A stretch of 35,790 bases of DNA from Alphaproteobacteria bacterium (GTDB taxonomy: Bacteria; Pseudomonadota; Alphaproteobacteria; Rhizobiales; JAKIUO01), in contig JAJRPI010000090.1 of NCBI GenBank assembly GCA_024280895.1, forward strand, positions 1 to 35,790, written 5' to 3'. The notes under the pieces were generated by a model. The model made no database searches. It saw only the letters and a program-made list of their open reading frames with translations, and was not told where the DNA came from. Positions 17,205 to 25,206 of the stretch are shown piece by piece. The translations under genes and the position numbers were made by a program. The stretch's first letter is position 1; every line of letters starts with the position of its first letter.

Positions 17205-17474
17205 TTAACCAGCATTATCCGGGCGCAGTATTTTTTGCAGGGAAACAGGCAGATGAGGCTCAATATTGGTGAGATGGCGATCAACGAAGGCATTGCGGTC
17301 ACGCAGGCGATGAAACCAGCGCCGCACAGGGGGGCTAACCATCATCAACATGGAAATACCCATTAACAGCAAAACAATCCCAAACGGAATCGGCAACAAG
17401 AATGTCACCAGCCCCACCAGCACCAAAGCGACAGCGACCACCAATAATACAATATTCCAGGCCTGTTTAAACAT
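17205..17474 (-). CDS. Small conserved membrane protein
   Basis: This is an 89-residue protein with a single long or hairpin-like hydrophobic region (about residues 8-50, VLLVVAVALVLVGLVTFLLP then FGIVLLLMGISMLMMV), followed by a basic, soluble tail (RRWFHRLRDRN). It looks like a small inner-membrane protein of the PGPGW-like type, but I cannot name a function. The start is placed at the ATG at 17474, which has GGAGAG 4-5 bases upstream; a TTG further out at 17489 would overlap that site. It lies 190 bases upstream of gyrA on the same strand, beyond the gyrA promoter, so it is probably a separate unit. Confidence 0.7.
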   Translation of the reverse strand: MFKQAWNIVLLVVAVALVLVGLVTFLLPIPFGIVLLLMGISMLMMVSPPVRRWFHRLRDRNAFVDRHLTNIEPHLPVSLQKILRPDNAG

Positions 17475-17585
17475 ATGCTCTCCGACCAAACTGCGCTTTT
17501 TACGCCCTTCCCTCTCGAGGAAGTAGCTAACATCCCACTACTTACACCTAATAATGGCAAATTTTAAGGGGGTTTTTCAACTGGG

Positions 17586-17960
17586 TTAATGAACTGGCAG
17601 TTTTACCTGCATTTCCTTGCCACCCAACTCATGCACACTGTCATGTGCTTTGATCGTTACCATCTTGATATCAGGTGATATTTTTACGCCTGATAGTGAC
17701 CTCGTAAATGGCTGTTCATCGACATGAGGATGAAAAAGCACCCGCTTGCCAAGCTGCTTTCCAGAGGGTCCAACAACGATAAAAGCATCGGCATAATGCT
17801 TCCAACCAGTGTCTGCATGACGCAAGGTCACCTCGAACTGGTAGGTATCGGCTCCTTGTTTGGCAACTTTCGCATCAACAATATCGGCCTCTCCCGCAAA
17901 GGCTGCCGTTGAAGCGCTCATCCAAGCCAGAAGCAAAATTGATTGCGCTAATTTGTGCAT
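17586..17960 (-). CDS. Conserved exported protein of unknown function
   Basis: This is a 124-residue protein with a clear Sec signal peptide (MHKLAQSILLLAWMSASTAAFAGEA, cleavage after AFA). The mature ~100 residues look like a single beta-sandwich domain: YQFEVTLRHADTGWKHYADAF, then LFHPHVDEQPFTRSL and a C-terminal GGKEMQVKLP strand. Several histidines (RHAD, KHY, HPHVDE, AHDSVHE) could bind a metal, but this is a guess. The ATG at 17960 has AAGGAAAGAGCCGT upstream, a good ribosome site. I recall similar proteins only as hypothetical. It is 111 bases upstream of the small membrane protein gene on the same strand. Confidence 0.75.
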   Translation of the reverse strand: MHKLAQSILLLAWMSASTAAFAGEADIVDAKVAKQGADTYQFEVTLRHADTGWKHYADAFIVVGPSGKQLGKRVLFHPHVDEQPFTRSLSGVKISPDIKMVTIKAHDSVHELGGKEMQVKLPVH

Positions 17961-18152
17961 ACGGCTCTTTCCTTGATATGACGTTCACTCCTTAATATAG
18001 GAGTACAGTAAATTATCTCAAGTCTGCGCACCAAAAAGAAGTTCATTCCTGCATATTTATAGCGTCCTGCGGGCATTTCCACCTCAGACTTTACTAACGT
18101 AAATCAAAAAATCGCTTTTTCGTGCAATTTTCAACGGTTAAGCCGCCTTGCC

Positions 18153-19001
18153 CTAGTCCCCTTTCAAAAGCCTGGCATGATGACGCAGGTGATCTTCCAT
18201 AAAGGTCGATATAAAATAGTAGCTGTGATCATAGCCCTCATGCAGGCGGATTTTCACTTGTTGCCCTGCTTGCGCGCAGGCGTCACCAAACAGCTCTGGT
18301 TTGAGCTGCGCTTCGTAGAAATCATCACCCAGCCCTTGGTCGATCAAAATGGGATTGGCGGACTTATGCCCCGCTCCGATTAACTCTACGCCATCATAAG
18401 CCTTCCAGCTTTCACGGTCATCGCCAAGATAGCCCGCCAGCGCCTTTTGCCCCCAAGGCACCTTTGAGGGAGCGCAGATGGGAGCAAAAGCAGAGATCGA
18501 GCGGTATTTGTCGGCGTTTTTAAGACCAATCGTCAGCGCCCCGTGCCCCCCCATTGAATGACCAAATATGCCTGCATTGCCAGTATCGACAGAAAAATTT
18601 GCGGCGATTAAAGCTGGCAGTTCAGTGACCACATAGCTGTACATTTTGTAAGTCGCTGACCAGGGCTCGATGGTGGCGTCAACATAAAACCCGGCGCCAG
18701 AGCCAAAATCATAGGCGTCATCCTGGCCCGGATAATCCGTATTTCTGGGACTGGTATCAGGGCAAACGACCGCGACACCAAGCTCGGCGGCAACCCGCTG
18801 AAAACCGCCTTTAGTTGTGACATTATCTTGCGTGCAGGTCAGCCCGGAAAGAAAATACAGCACCGGCACCTTACGGCTCGCAGCTTGCGGTGGCAGGTAA
18901 ACACTCAGTTCCATCTCGCCGCGCACAATGCTCGATTGGTGCGTATAAACACCTTGCATACCGCCAAAGCTGTGCTGCTGGCTCTTGGTTTCCATGCTCA
19001 T
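18153..19001 (-). CDS. fghA: S-formylglutathione hydrolase
   Basis: FghA hydrolyses S-formylglutathione to formate and glutathione, the second step of glutathione-dependent formaldehyde oxidation. The 282-residue length is normal for this esterase-D-like alpha/beta-hydrolase. Visible features are PVLYFLSGLTCTQDN, the AGFYVDATIEPW segment, the nucleophile elbow GHSMGGHGAL, the acid region DQGLGDDFY and the catalytic histidine in EGYDHSYYFI. The start at 19001 is the first of two close ATGs; the ribosome site (GGGA) is weak. It follows the formaldehyde dehydrogenase gene on the same strand, separated by about 180 bases that contain a palindromic repeat. The pair is expected to act in sequence. 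Confidence 0.96.
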   Translation of the reverse strand: MSMETKSQQHSFGGMQGVYTHQSSIVRGEMELSVYLPPQAASRKVPVLYFLSGLTCTQDNVTTKGGFQRVAAELGVAVVCPDTSPRNTDYPGQDDAYDFGSGAGFYVDATIEPWSATYKMYSYVVTELPALIAANFSVDTGNAGIFGHSMGGHGALTIGLKNADKYRSISAFAPICAPSKVPWGQKALAGYLGDDRESWKAYDGVELIGAGHKSANPILIDQGLGDDFYEAQLKPELFGDACAQAGQQVKIRLHEGYDHSYYFISTFMEDHLRHHARLLKGD

Positions 19002-19036
19002 ATCAATTTTATTCCCGATCCATAAGCTCTCTCAAA

Positions 19037-19135
19037 GTGTCACCCCAGCGAAGGCTGGGCTCCATACGCCGCAGCGTCACAGAACAAATACAAAAACCTG
19101 GGATTATGGATCCCCACCTTCGCGGGGATGACAAC
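19037..19135. repeat. REP-like double palindrome in the fghA/adhC gap
   Basis: Two inverted half-elements face each other: GTGTCACCCCAGCGAAGGC at 19037-19055 and the reverse complement of GTTGTCATCCCCGCGAAGG at 19135-19117. Each contains its own small hairpin, CCCAGC-GAAG-GCTGGG at 19044-19059 and CCCC...GGGG at 19112-19127. The 'GTCATCCCCGCGAAGG...GGATCCA' sequence is a well-known dispersed intergenic repeat of alphaproteobacteria. It may weaken read-through from adhC into fghA or stabilise the upstream mRNA. Confidence 0.75.
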
Positions 19136-19183
19136 ATATATATTACGCCGATTGTCGAATTTAGAAAAACCAGTAAACAGTAC

Positions 19184-20293
19184 CTAAAATTCAATAACGG
19201 TGCGGATGCTTTCCCCCGCATGCATCAAATCAAACGCCTTGTTGATGTCTTCAAGGGGCAGTTTGTGAGTGATCAGATCATCAATATTGATCTTGCCATC
19301 CATATACCAGTCGACAATTTTGGGCACATCTGTACGCCCACGCGCACCGCCAAATGCCGACCCGCGCCACACGCGCCCGGTCACCAGCTGAAACGGACGC
19401 GTTTTGATTTCCTTGCCAGCCCCCGCAACGCCAATAATGACGCTTTCGCCCCAGCCCTTGTGACAACATTCCAGCGCATCACGCATCACATCCACATTGC
19501 CAATACATTCAAAACTATAGTCTGCGCCGCCATTGGTCAGCTCAACAAGATGGTCCACAAGGGAGCCGTCAATATCGTTGGGATTGACAAATTCAGTCAT
19601 CCCGAACTGGGCGGCAATTTCTTTGCGGGCTGGATTAATATCGACACCAATAATCTTGTCGGCACCAACCATGCGAGCGCCCTGAATGACATTGAGGCCA
19701 ATGCCGCCAAGGCCAAACACGATGACATTTGAACCCGGCTCCACCTTGGCATCAAATGCCACCGCACCACCGCCAGTTGTGACGCCGCAGCCAATATAGC
19801 AAATCTTGTCAAACGGGGCATCCTTGCGCACTTTGGCAACGGCGATTTCCGGCATCACGGCATAGTTGGAAAAGGTCGAACAGCCCATATAGTGCAGCAC
19901 TGGCTTGCCCTTGTAAGACAGGCGGCTCGTACCGTCGGGCATCACCCCTTGCCCCTGCGTCGAGCGGATGGACTGACATAAATTGGTTTTAGGATGCAGG
20001 CAATAATCACATTCGCGACATTCTGGCGTATAGAGCGGTATGACATGATCACCAACTTCCACCGAAGTGACGCCAGCGCCAACCTCCCTCACGATCCCCG
20101 CCCCCTCATGGCCAAGCACCACAGGAAACATGCCTTCGGGATCATCACCAGACAGGGTAAAAGCGTCTGTGTGACAAACACCCGTAGCTTTCATTTCCAC
20201 CAGCACTTCACCGGTTTGGGGACCCTCCAGATCAAGCTCTACGATTTCCAGTGGTTTGCCTGCTTCAAATGCCACGGCTGCTTTGGTTTTCAT
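19184..20293 (-). CDS. adhC: S-(hydroxymethyl)glutathione dehydrogenase (class III alcohol dehydrogenase)
   Basis: This cytoplasmic zinc enzyme oxidises S-hydroxymethylglutathione (formaldehyde plus glutathione) to S-formylglutathione with NAD. The 369-residue length is standard. It shows the catalytic zinc site in [12 protein letters not shown] and [12 protein letters not shown], the structural zinc cysteines in [17 protein letters not shown], the NAD-binding [15 protein letters not shown] and the class III segment [16 protein letters not shown]. The ATG at 20293 follows AAGGAATTTAC, a good ribosome site. FghA, acting next in the pathway, is encoded downstream, and a TetR regulator lies 156 bases upstream on the same strand. 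This suggests an inducible formaldehyde-detoxification unit, either for general protection or for C1 metabolism. The gene is also called frmA. Confidence 0.97.
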   Translation of the reverse strand: MKTKAAVAFEAGKPLEIVELDLEGPQTGEVLVEMKATGVCHTDAFTLSGDDPEGMFPVVLGHEGAGIVREVGAGVTSVEVGDHVIPLYTPECRECDYCLHPKTNLCQSIRSTQGQGVMPDGTSRLSYKGKPVLHYMGCSTFSNYAVMPEIAVAKVRKDAPFDKICYIGCGVTTGGGAVAFDAKVEPGSNVIVFGLGGIGLNVIQGARMVGADKIIGVDINPARKEIAAQFGMTEFVNPNDIDGSLVDHLVELTNGGADYSFECIGNVDVMRDALECCHKGWGESVIIGVAGAGKEIKTRPFQLVTGRVWRGSAFGGARGRTDVPKIVDWYMDGKINIDDLITHKLPLEDINKAFDLMHAGESIRTVIEF

Positions 20294-20408
20294 GTAAATT
20301 CCTTGGTGTTCGGGATGTTTATTAGGTCCTGGCGTTGATCAAAACCCTACTCGGAATATTGCAGATTTGCGCCATGAGAAATAACCGGATCAATCATTTA
20401 TTGCCGAT

Positions 20409-20437
20409 ACGCTAAAATGAACATTGATTTCGGTCAA
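20409..20437 (-). promoter_or_regulatory. Candidate promoter of adhC
   Basis: On the minus strand, TTGACC (20437-20432) is followed after 17 bases by TAGCGT (20414-20409). The -35 box matches well (5/6) and the -10 box poorly (3/6), which fits a promoter needing activation, or a chance match. It lies in the gap between the TetR gene and adhC. Confidence 0.3.
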
Positions 20438-20449
20438 GGGGCGACTTAA

Positions 20450-21055
20450 CTAATCTGCTGTCTTGATCGCCATGCCGTTCCAGATTGAATCAAGAAACTG
20501 ATCCGCATATTCGGGTAAGGGGTTTTTGATCGTTCCATCCAGCCGCAACTGGATCATCCTGGCCATAGCACCAAAAATGGTGCTCATGGCAACCCATTCA
20601 TGTGTCTTTGTCAATTCGCCGTTCTCCATGCCGTTTTGGACGATGGCACGCATTTTCAAGAAGGGCGAAGCATCACATATGGGCGGCTGATCGCTCAAAA
20701 ACTCTGAGTGCTTGGCATGGAAGACATAGGCGATGATGTTTTTGTGAGTTTCTGTGTGGCCAAACAAAGCCTCGATAATGGCTTGCACTTGCGCACGAGG
20801 TTTTTTGCGTTGTTCCAGGACCCGATCGACCAACTGCTCGATCTCGGCCAGAATATGTGTGTAAAGAGCCTTGGCGATGCCCTCTTTGCCGCCAAAGTGC
20901 TTATAGATAGAACCGATACTCACATTGGCGCGTTTTTGAATATGGTGCACCGAGACATTGTGAAAACCATTTTCGACAAACAGATCCAGCGCCGCCGTTA
21001 AAATACGGCAATCGAGCGGCTCTGGATTTTCCGGTAATTTATTCAAATAAGGCAT
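20450..21055 (-). CDS. TetR-family transcriptional regulator
   Basis: This is a 201-residue regulator. The N-terminal helix-turn-helix of the TetR family is clear (ILTAALDLFVENGFHNVSV, followed by the VSIGSIYKHFGGKEGIAKAL segment, residues about 18-66). The C-terminal ligand-binding helices are divergent, so the inducer cannot be predicted. It lies 60 bases downstream of the second multicopper oxidase gene and 156 bases upstream of adhC, all on the same strand. It could control either the formaldehyde genes or the copper cluster. Its location at the boundary and TetR habits favour local control, but no operator palindrome was pinned down. Confidence 0.9.
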   Translation of the reverse strand: MPYLNKLPENPEPLDCRILTAALDLFVENGFHNVSVHHIQKRANVSIGSIYKHFGGKEGIAKALYTHILAEIEQLVDRVLEQRKKPRAQVQAIIEALFGHTETHKNIIAYVFHAKHSEFLSDQPPICDASPFLKMRAIVQNGMENGELTKTHEWVAMSTIFGAMARMIQLRLDGTIKNPLPEYADQFLDSIWNGMAIKTAD

Positions 21056-21115
21056 AATCTGCAGCCTAACCTGTTATTGAAAATCTATCAAACGCCCTTT
21101 CATTCGCCGACCTGA

Positions 21116-22597
21116 TCAAGCGACTTCAAACCAGGTGGACATACCGCCAGCTTGATGTTCGAGCATGTGACAATGAAACATCCATTTGCCAGGGTTATCA
21201 GCAACAAAAGCGACTTTGACGGCCTCGCCGCGATTAACAAGCACCGTATCACGCCAGTCAGGGCGTGAGCTAATGGTCTTGAGACCAGCTCTAGTCTGTC
21301 GCACCCGCGACACTTCACTCATATGATGGCCGTGCAAGTGCATGGCATGGGAAAAAGAGGTGTTATTGATCATTTCAAGCTCAACGGTCTGGCCCTTTTT
21401 GGCACTAAACCACGGTTTTTCAGGCATGCCGGCAACCCCGTTAAAGGCCCAGATCATCCCGGCCTCGCGCACGAGTTCGCTCACGGACAGCTCCTTGCCC
21501 TTGTAGATGGCGCTACTCATGCCGCCCATCGCTCCGCCGGTCATGTCCAACTTGACTTCCAAGGGCTTCACACGATCCAGAGCGAGCAAAGGATTGTCAG
21601 CAAGTTTTGCAAAAGGTGGAAGTGGTTTGGAGCGGCTTTTCTCGCTCGCGTGAAGGTTAAAACGTACAAGCGGCAAACGCATATCCGAGACTTCCGAAAT
21701 GACGGCCTTGCCACCCGGCGCACCATCCATATCAAGGATCAGATCAACACGCTGCGAGGGAGATATGATCAAATCAAGCGCTTCTGGCTCGCGCGGCTCC
21801 ACCGGCTGACCATCCAGAGCAACGACATGCACCGCACAACCTTCAACGCGCAATTCGAGGATACGGGCATTGGCGGTATTGCAGATACGTACCCGCACCC
21901 TGTCGCCAGATTTCACATCCACTTGCATGTCAGAATTGCCATTGACCGTCATCATATTGCCGATCCGGCCACCATGAGCACGCTCGCCAATACGGCCAAA
22001 GGTCTCCTCTTCGAGCTTGCCATCGGATTTTAGCTGCCAGTCATCAAAGGCCAGCGCCAGGTCATGATCAACTGCAATTGGCTCAGACTCTTCGACGATC
22101 AGTAAACCGTAAAGACCGCGTGCCATCTGTTCCCATGTCCGGTTGTGGGGGTGATACCAGTAGGTCCCGGCATCGGGCGCGGTGAACTGATAATCAAAAC
22201 TTTCTCCGGGCGCCACAGCTTCTTGCGTCAAGCCCGCCACGCCGTCCATCTTGTTGTCAATGCGGATACCATGCCAATGGATGGTCGACCCCTGATCGAG
22301 ACTGTTTTTGAATCTGACCTTGAGTTCCTCCCCCTGCTTGACGCGCAATACCGGCCCTGGAACCGAGCCGCCATAGCCCCAGATGCCCGTCTTGCCAAGC
22401 CCCTTGCCACGCAGATCAACCTGGCCTTTTTTTGCCTCCATCAAAATAGCGTCTTGAGGACGGGCCCCCAGCAGCATTGCCCCATGAGGCAGCGCCCCCT
22501 TGGCAAGTACGGGGAGCGGCAATGCGCAGGCTGATACACCAATTCCCAGACCATATATGAATTTGCGGCGAGATATAAACTTGGTTGGCATGTTCAT
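21116..22597 (-). CDS. Tat-exported multicopper oxidase
   Basis: This is a 493-residue three-domain multicopper oxidase. The signal peptide has a twin-arginine motif (SRRKF, R10-R11), so it is exported folded to the periplasm. All four copper-binding motifs are visible: HWHGIR, YWYHPHNRTWEQ, HAMHLHGHH and the C-terminal HCHMLEHQAGGM, which gives the type 1 copper cysteine with Met as axial ligand. Such enzymes couple substrate oxidation (Cu(I), phenols, Mn(II) or similar) to reduction of O2 to water. The ATG at 22597 follows AAGGAAACCT. It is the last gene of the copper/cytochrome cluster, 94 bases behind the di-haem cytochrome. It is distinct from the CopA-like oxidase at the other end, lacking the Met-rich stretches. 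Substrate is undetermined. Confidence 0.93.
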   Translation of the reverse strand: MNMPTKFISRRKFIYGLGIGVSACALPLPVLAKGALPHGAMLLGARPQDAILMEAKKGQVDLRGKGLGKTGIWGYGGSVPGPVLRVKQGEELKVRFKNSLDQGSTIHWHGIRIDNKMDGVAGLTQEAVAPGESFDYQFTAPDAGTYWYHPHNRTWEQMARGLYGLLIVEESEPIAVDHDLALAFDDWQLKSDGKLEEETFGRIGERAHGGRIGNMMTVNGNSDMQVDVKSGDRVRVRICNTANARILELRVEGCAVHVVALDGQPVEPREPEALDLIISPSQRVDLILDMDGAPGGKAVISEVSDMRLPLVRFNLHASEKSRSKPLPPFAKLADNPLLALDRVKPLEVKLDMTGGAMGGMSSAIYKGKELSVSELVREAGMIWAFNGVAGMPEKPWFSAKKGQTVELEMINNTSFSHAMHLHGHHMSEVSRVRQTRAGLKTISSRPDWRDTVLVNRGEAVKVAFVADNPGKWMFHCHMLEHQAGGMSTWFEVA

Positions 22598-22691
22598 AGG
22601 TTTCCTTGTGTTTGGACAGCTGATAGCCTCATGCGAGGTACTGTTTCACCTCAATGGCGACGATAGGCATATTTGGTCATGGACCGGTCTT

Positions 22692-23582
22692 TTATTTGCT
22701 CATAAGATATTCAGCAATGGCTTGTAGATCGCTATCGGATAGCCAGGCCGTGCTGTCTCTTATGACTTCTCCCATAGTGCCGCCAAGCGCATCTCCCTTG
22801 GGAGTTGCTGCGGTGCGAAGCGCAAAAACGATATCAGCTTTTGTCCAACCGTTCTTCTTCAACGATTTAGCATTTATAGCGGGAACTTTTTCGCCGTTGG
22901 GGCCATTGGAATTGCCCTCCAATTCATGTCCAAAGTCACGCCCGCCAAACGCGTTAATTGGAGAATGGCATGCCACACAATGAGCAGGGCCATTAACAAT
23001 ATATTTTCCCCTGTTCAAAATATCGCTCTTTGTAGGATCCGTTTTATAAACTCCTGGTGAGAAAAACAAAGTTTTCCACCCACCAAGCAGAAACCTTTGA
23101 TTAAACGGAAACGATACTTGATGATCCGGGGCCTTGCCTGACACCGGTGGCACCGTTTTCATGGCCACCCACAAATCAGTGATGTCCTGATCCGACATCC
23201 GCGTATAATTAGGATAGAGAAAAACAGGAAAATAGTGAGCCCCGTCTGGCCGAAGACCAGCCGTCACAGCCCTGGAGAAGTCCTGCAATGACCACTTGCC
23301 GATCCCGTCATCTGGGTGTGATGTAATATTGGGAGCAAAAAAGGTGCCAAAAGGTGTCTTGATCGGCGCACCGCCTGCCAGAAACCCGCCTCCCGCCTTG
23401 GAGTTGGTATGACAGGCAATACATCCCGCCAACCGCGCAATATAAGATCCACGTTTGGCGTCGCCTTTCAAGCCTTCCAGATTTCTCTCAGCAATACTTG
23501 GCCCGCTGATCATAACGAAGAAAATTCCGCTCCCGACCGCCAATAGGACGATCAGGAGTATCCATATTTTTCTGCGGCGCAT
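22692..23582 (-). CDS. Di-haem cytochrome c, membrane-anchored or exported
   Basis: This is a 296-residue protein with an uncleaved or signal-like N-terminal helix (RKIWILLIVLLAVGSGIFFVM), placing two cytochrome c domains in the periplasm. Haem sites are CIACH (near residue 57) and CVACH (near residue 202). The domain style (FAPNITSHPDDGIGKW, followed by FSRAVTAGLRPDG and YTRMSDQDITDLWVAMK) is that of the cytochrome subunits that accept electrons from periplasmic dehydrogenases. No dehydrogenase partner is encoded next to it; instead it lies between a cytochrome c'-like gene, 4 bases upstream, and a multicopper oxidase gene downstream. Inference: it relays electrons within this copper-linked cluster, possibly to or from the multicopper oxidase. 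The start ATG at 23582 has AAGGAAA about 13 bases upstream. Confidence 0.9.
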   Translation of the reverse strand: MRRRKIWILLIVLLAVGSGIFFVMISGPSIAERNLEGLKGDAKRGSYIARLAGCIACHTNSKAGGGFLAGGAPIKTPFGTFFAPNITSHPDDGIGKWSLQDFSRAVTAGLRPDGAHYFPVFLYPNYTRMSDQDITDLWVAMKTVPPVSGKAPDHQVSFPFNQRFLLGGWKTLFFSPGVYKTDPTKSDILNRGKYIVNGPAHCVACHSPINAFGGRDFGHELEGNSNGPNGEKVPAINAKSLKKNGWTKADIVFALRTAATPKGDALGGTMGEVIRDSTAWLSDSDLQAIAEYLMSK

Positions 23583-23586
23583 CAGG

Positions 23587-24201
23587 CTATTTTTCCTTTT
23601 TCTTCAGGCGAAAATCGGTATGGCATGAAGAACATGTCTGGGATATTTTCATGAAGGATGCCATTGGTGGCATTGATTTGAGCGCGCCTGGATTTTTCAT
23701 TGCTCCGCCCATCATGCCGCCGCCCTGCATCATCGGATTCCCCTGCATCATGGGGTTTCCCTTCATCATGCCGCCACCTTTCATCATACCACCCTGGCCT
23801 GGTCCACTAGCATTACCCGCAGCCGCTTCCAGCGTGTCCGCATAGGTCGATAATTGGTCGGCCAACTCTTTGAATTTATCCCAGTCAGTCCAGATTGCCG
23901 GCAAAGCTTCTGATGGTTTATGTCCGCTCCCTTTTGGAAACAGCTTTGTCAGCTTCTCGCTCGCATGCGATTTAATGACCTTGGCTGCAGCACGCACCTT
24001 ATTGGCATCATAAGTCGCTTTATTCTGCATCATGCCTTTCAGCAGTTTCATTGAATCGGCAAGCGACTTCATCATCTCCATGCGCTCCTTGACGATCCCC
24101 TTCGCTCCGCCATGTGCAAACACCATTGTCGAGGTTCCCATGAAAAGGGCGGCCAACAAACTCGTAACCATTGCGCCGATATAGATATTTTTTCTGTTCA
24201 C
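23587..24201 (-). CDS. Cytochrome c'-like protein with Met-rich insertion
   Basis: This is a 204-residue exported protein beginning with GTG at 24201 (AAAGGATC upstream) and a signal peptide ending TMVFAHG. Helices with RMEMMKSLADSMKLLKGMM and TDWDKFKELADQLSTYADTLEAAA, plus the C-terminal haem site CSSCH (190-194) followed by TDFRLKK, match the cytochrome c'/c556 (CytC_2) four-helix family. Between helices 3 and 4, residues about 135-170 form an insertion built from GGMMKG / GNPMMQG units, with five MM pairs and an extra Met. I do not know this insertion from ordinary cytochromes c'. Such Met-rich stretches in periplasmic proteins usually bind Cu(I). The gene is 4 bases from the following di-haem cytochrome, so it is in one operon. 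A role linking haem electron transfer and copper is inferred. Confidence 0.88.
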   Translation of the reverse strand: MNRKNIYIGAMVTSLLAALFMGTSTMVFAHGGAKGIVKERMEMMKSLADSMKLLKGMMQNKATYDANKVRAAAKVIKSHASEKLTKLFPKGSGHKPSEALPAIWTDWDKFKELADQLSTYADTLEAAAGNASGPGQGGMMKGGGMMKGNPMMQGNPMMQGGGMMGGAMKNPGALKSMPPMASFMKISQTCSSCHTDFRLKKKEK

Positions 24202-24285
24202 TTTAGTGATCCTTTATTTGTTCTGTCACCACCCTCAAATTCAGTTCTTTTTGATGAGGGAATTGTTTGAGCACAATCCGTGTCT

Positions 24286-24762
24286 TTATTTTTTGGTAGA
24301 GCGCTTGTTCATTTGATCATGGCGTTGGCGGATTTCCGCAGGCCATGTGCTTTTGATGTAAGACAAGACTGCAATAATCTCCTTATCGCTTAGCTCGCTC
24401 GAAAACCCGCGCATATCGGTCTCATAATCATCTCCCGCCAGAGCTTTGGTCCCCAGCTTGGTGATCTTGAATAATAATGCGTTATTGTGATGCCAGGTAT
24501 GGCCGGTCTTATCATGAGGCGGTGCTGGCAAACGATCATTTGGCAGACGGGTCTGCCAGTTGGGCTGACCTTCAAGCTTTGCCCCGTGACAAGAAGCACA
24601 ATGCTTTTGATAAAGGCCAGCTCCCGCACTGACAATTTCCGCATTATCTGGGGCCAGTGAAACCGCCACAGCCTTGCTCGATATGGCGAGCTGATAAACC
24701 CCGGCCGCACACAAAAATATAAAAGCTGTCAGCGCTTTTGCATATGAATGTTTCAAACTCAT
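24286..24762 (-). CDS. Mono-haem cytochrome c
   Basis: This is a 158-residue exported class I cytochrome c. The signal peptide or anchor is KALTAFIFLCAAGVYQLAIS. One haem site, CASCHG, follows GAGLYQKH, and the distal methionine is probably that in DMRGF; the C-terminal helix is EIIAVLSYIKSTWP. The start is placed at the ATG at 24762 because the longer frame (to 24885) overlaps the upstream gene and its extra residues look non-coding. It is preceded by an 11-bp inverted repeat at 24795-24828. Part of the copper/cytochrome cluster, it is a likely electron shuttle between the other cytochromes and oxidases. Confidence 0.88.
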   Translation of the reverse strand: MSLKHSYAKALTAFIFLCAAGVYQLAISSKAVAVSLAPDNAEIVSAGAGLYQKHCASCHGAKLEGQPNWQTRLPNDRLPAPPHDKTGHTWHHNNALLFKITKLGTKALAGDDYETDMRGFSSELSDKEIIAVLSYIKSTWPAEIRQRHDQMNKRSTKK

Positions 24763-24794
24763 TTTCTCATCCAGACTTTGCCTTGCCAAATCGC

Positions 24795-24828
24795 GGTGAG
24801 ACACACCCGTAGAGTGATGTGTCTCACC
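24795..24828. repeat. 11-bp perfect inverted repeat in the copper cluster
   Basis: GGTGAGACACA (24795-24805) and TGTGTCTCACC (24818-24828) are exact complements with 12 bases between them. The repeat lies in the 85-base gap between the Met/His-rich protein gene and the cytochrome c gene. There is no T-run after it, so it is either an operator-like site or an mRNA stem that separates the two cistrons' stability. Confidence 0.6.
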
Positions 24829-24847
24829 AACTGGAACCCTAACCGTT

Positions 24848-25159
24848 TTAGTTAGAACCCCTTTTTTTATCCATCTTGTGATCACCCATCTTATGATCGC
24901 CCATGGGCATTTTCATATCTTTACCCATATGCCCGTCCATATTGCCGATCAGCTTACCATCCTTGTCATGGCAGCCTTTCATATGATCGCCGCTCATGTC
25001 GCCGCCCTTCATTTTCTCGTGGGCTTCATGGCAATCGGTGATTTTTTTGTCCATGGTCCCGTGTTTGCCTTCGTCGGCACTGGCCAGCGGGGCTCCAAGT
25101 AGCGCAAATGCCAACATCCCGGTGGCCATCGCGGTGGTTCCTTTGAAAATTGAGTTCAT
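24848..25159 (-). CDS. Small exported Met/His-rich protein, probable copper binder
   Basis: This is a 103-residue protein with a signal peptide (MNSIFKGTTAMATGMLAFALLGAPLASA). The mature ~75 residues are very rich in Met, His, Asp, Gly and Lys, with units such as GDHKMGDHKM and GDMSGDHMKG, and two cysteines (C43 and C63, each followed by His). It has no fold that I recognise. Composition of this type is typical of small periplasmic copper-binding proteins in Cop/Cus/Pco-like systems, so it probably buffers or hands over copper. The ATG at 25159 has AAGGAAAATAAC upstream. It follows the CopA-like oxidase by 47 bases on the same strand. Function is inferred from composition and neighbours. Confidence 0.8.
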   Translation of the reverse strand: MNSIFKGTTAMATGMLAFALLGAPLASADEGKHGTMDKKITDCHEAHEKMKGGDMSGDHMKGCHDKDGKLIGNMDGHMGKDMKMPMGDHKMGDHKMDKKRGSN

Positions 25160-25206
25160 GTTATTTTCCTTTCTGGTTGATAATTTCTTGATAGCGTTTG
25201 AGAGCG

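Noticed and set aside
18890-19732. Plus-strand frame of 280 codons across fghA and adhC
   Set aside because: It runs antisense through two well-conserved enzymes and the repeat between them.
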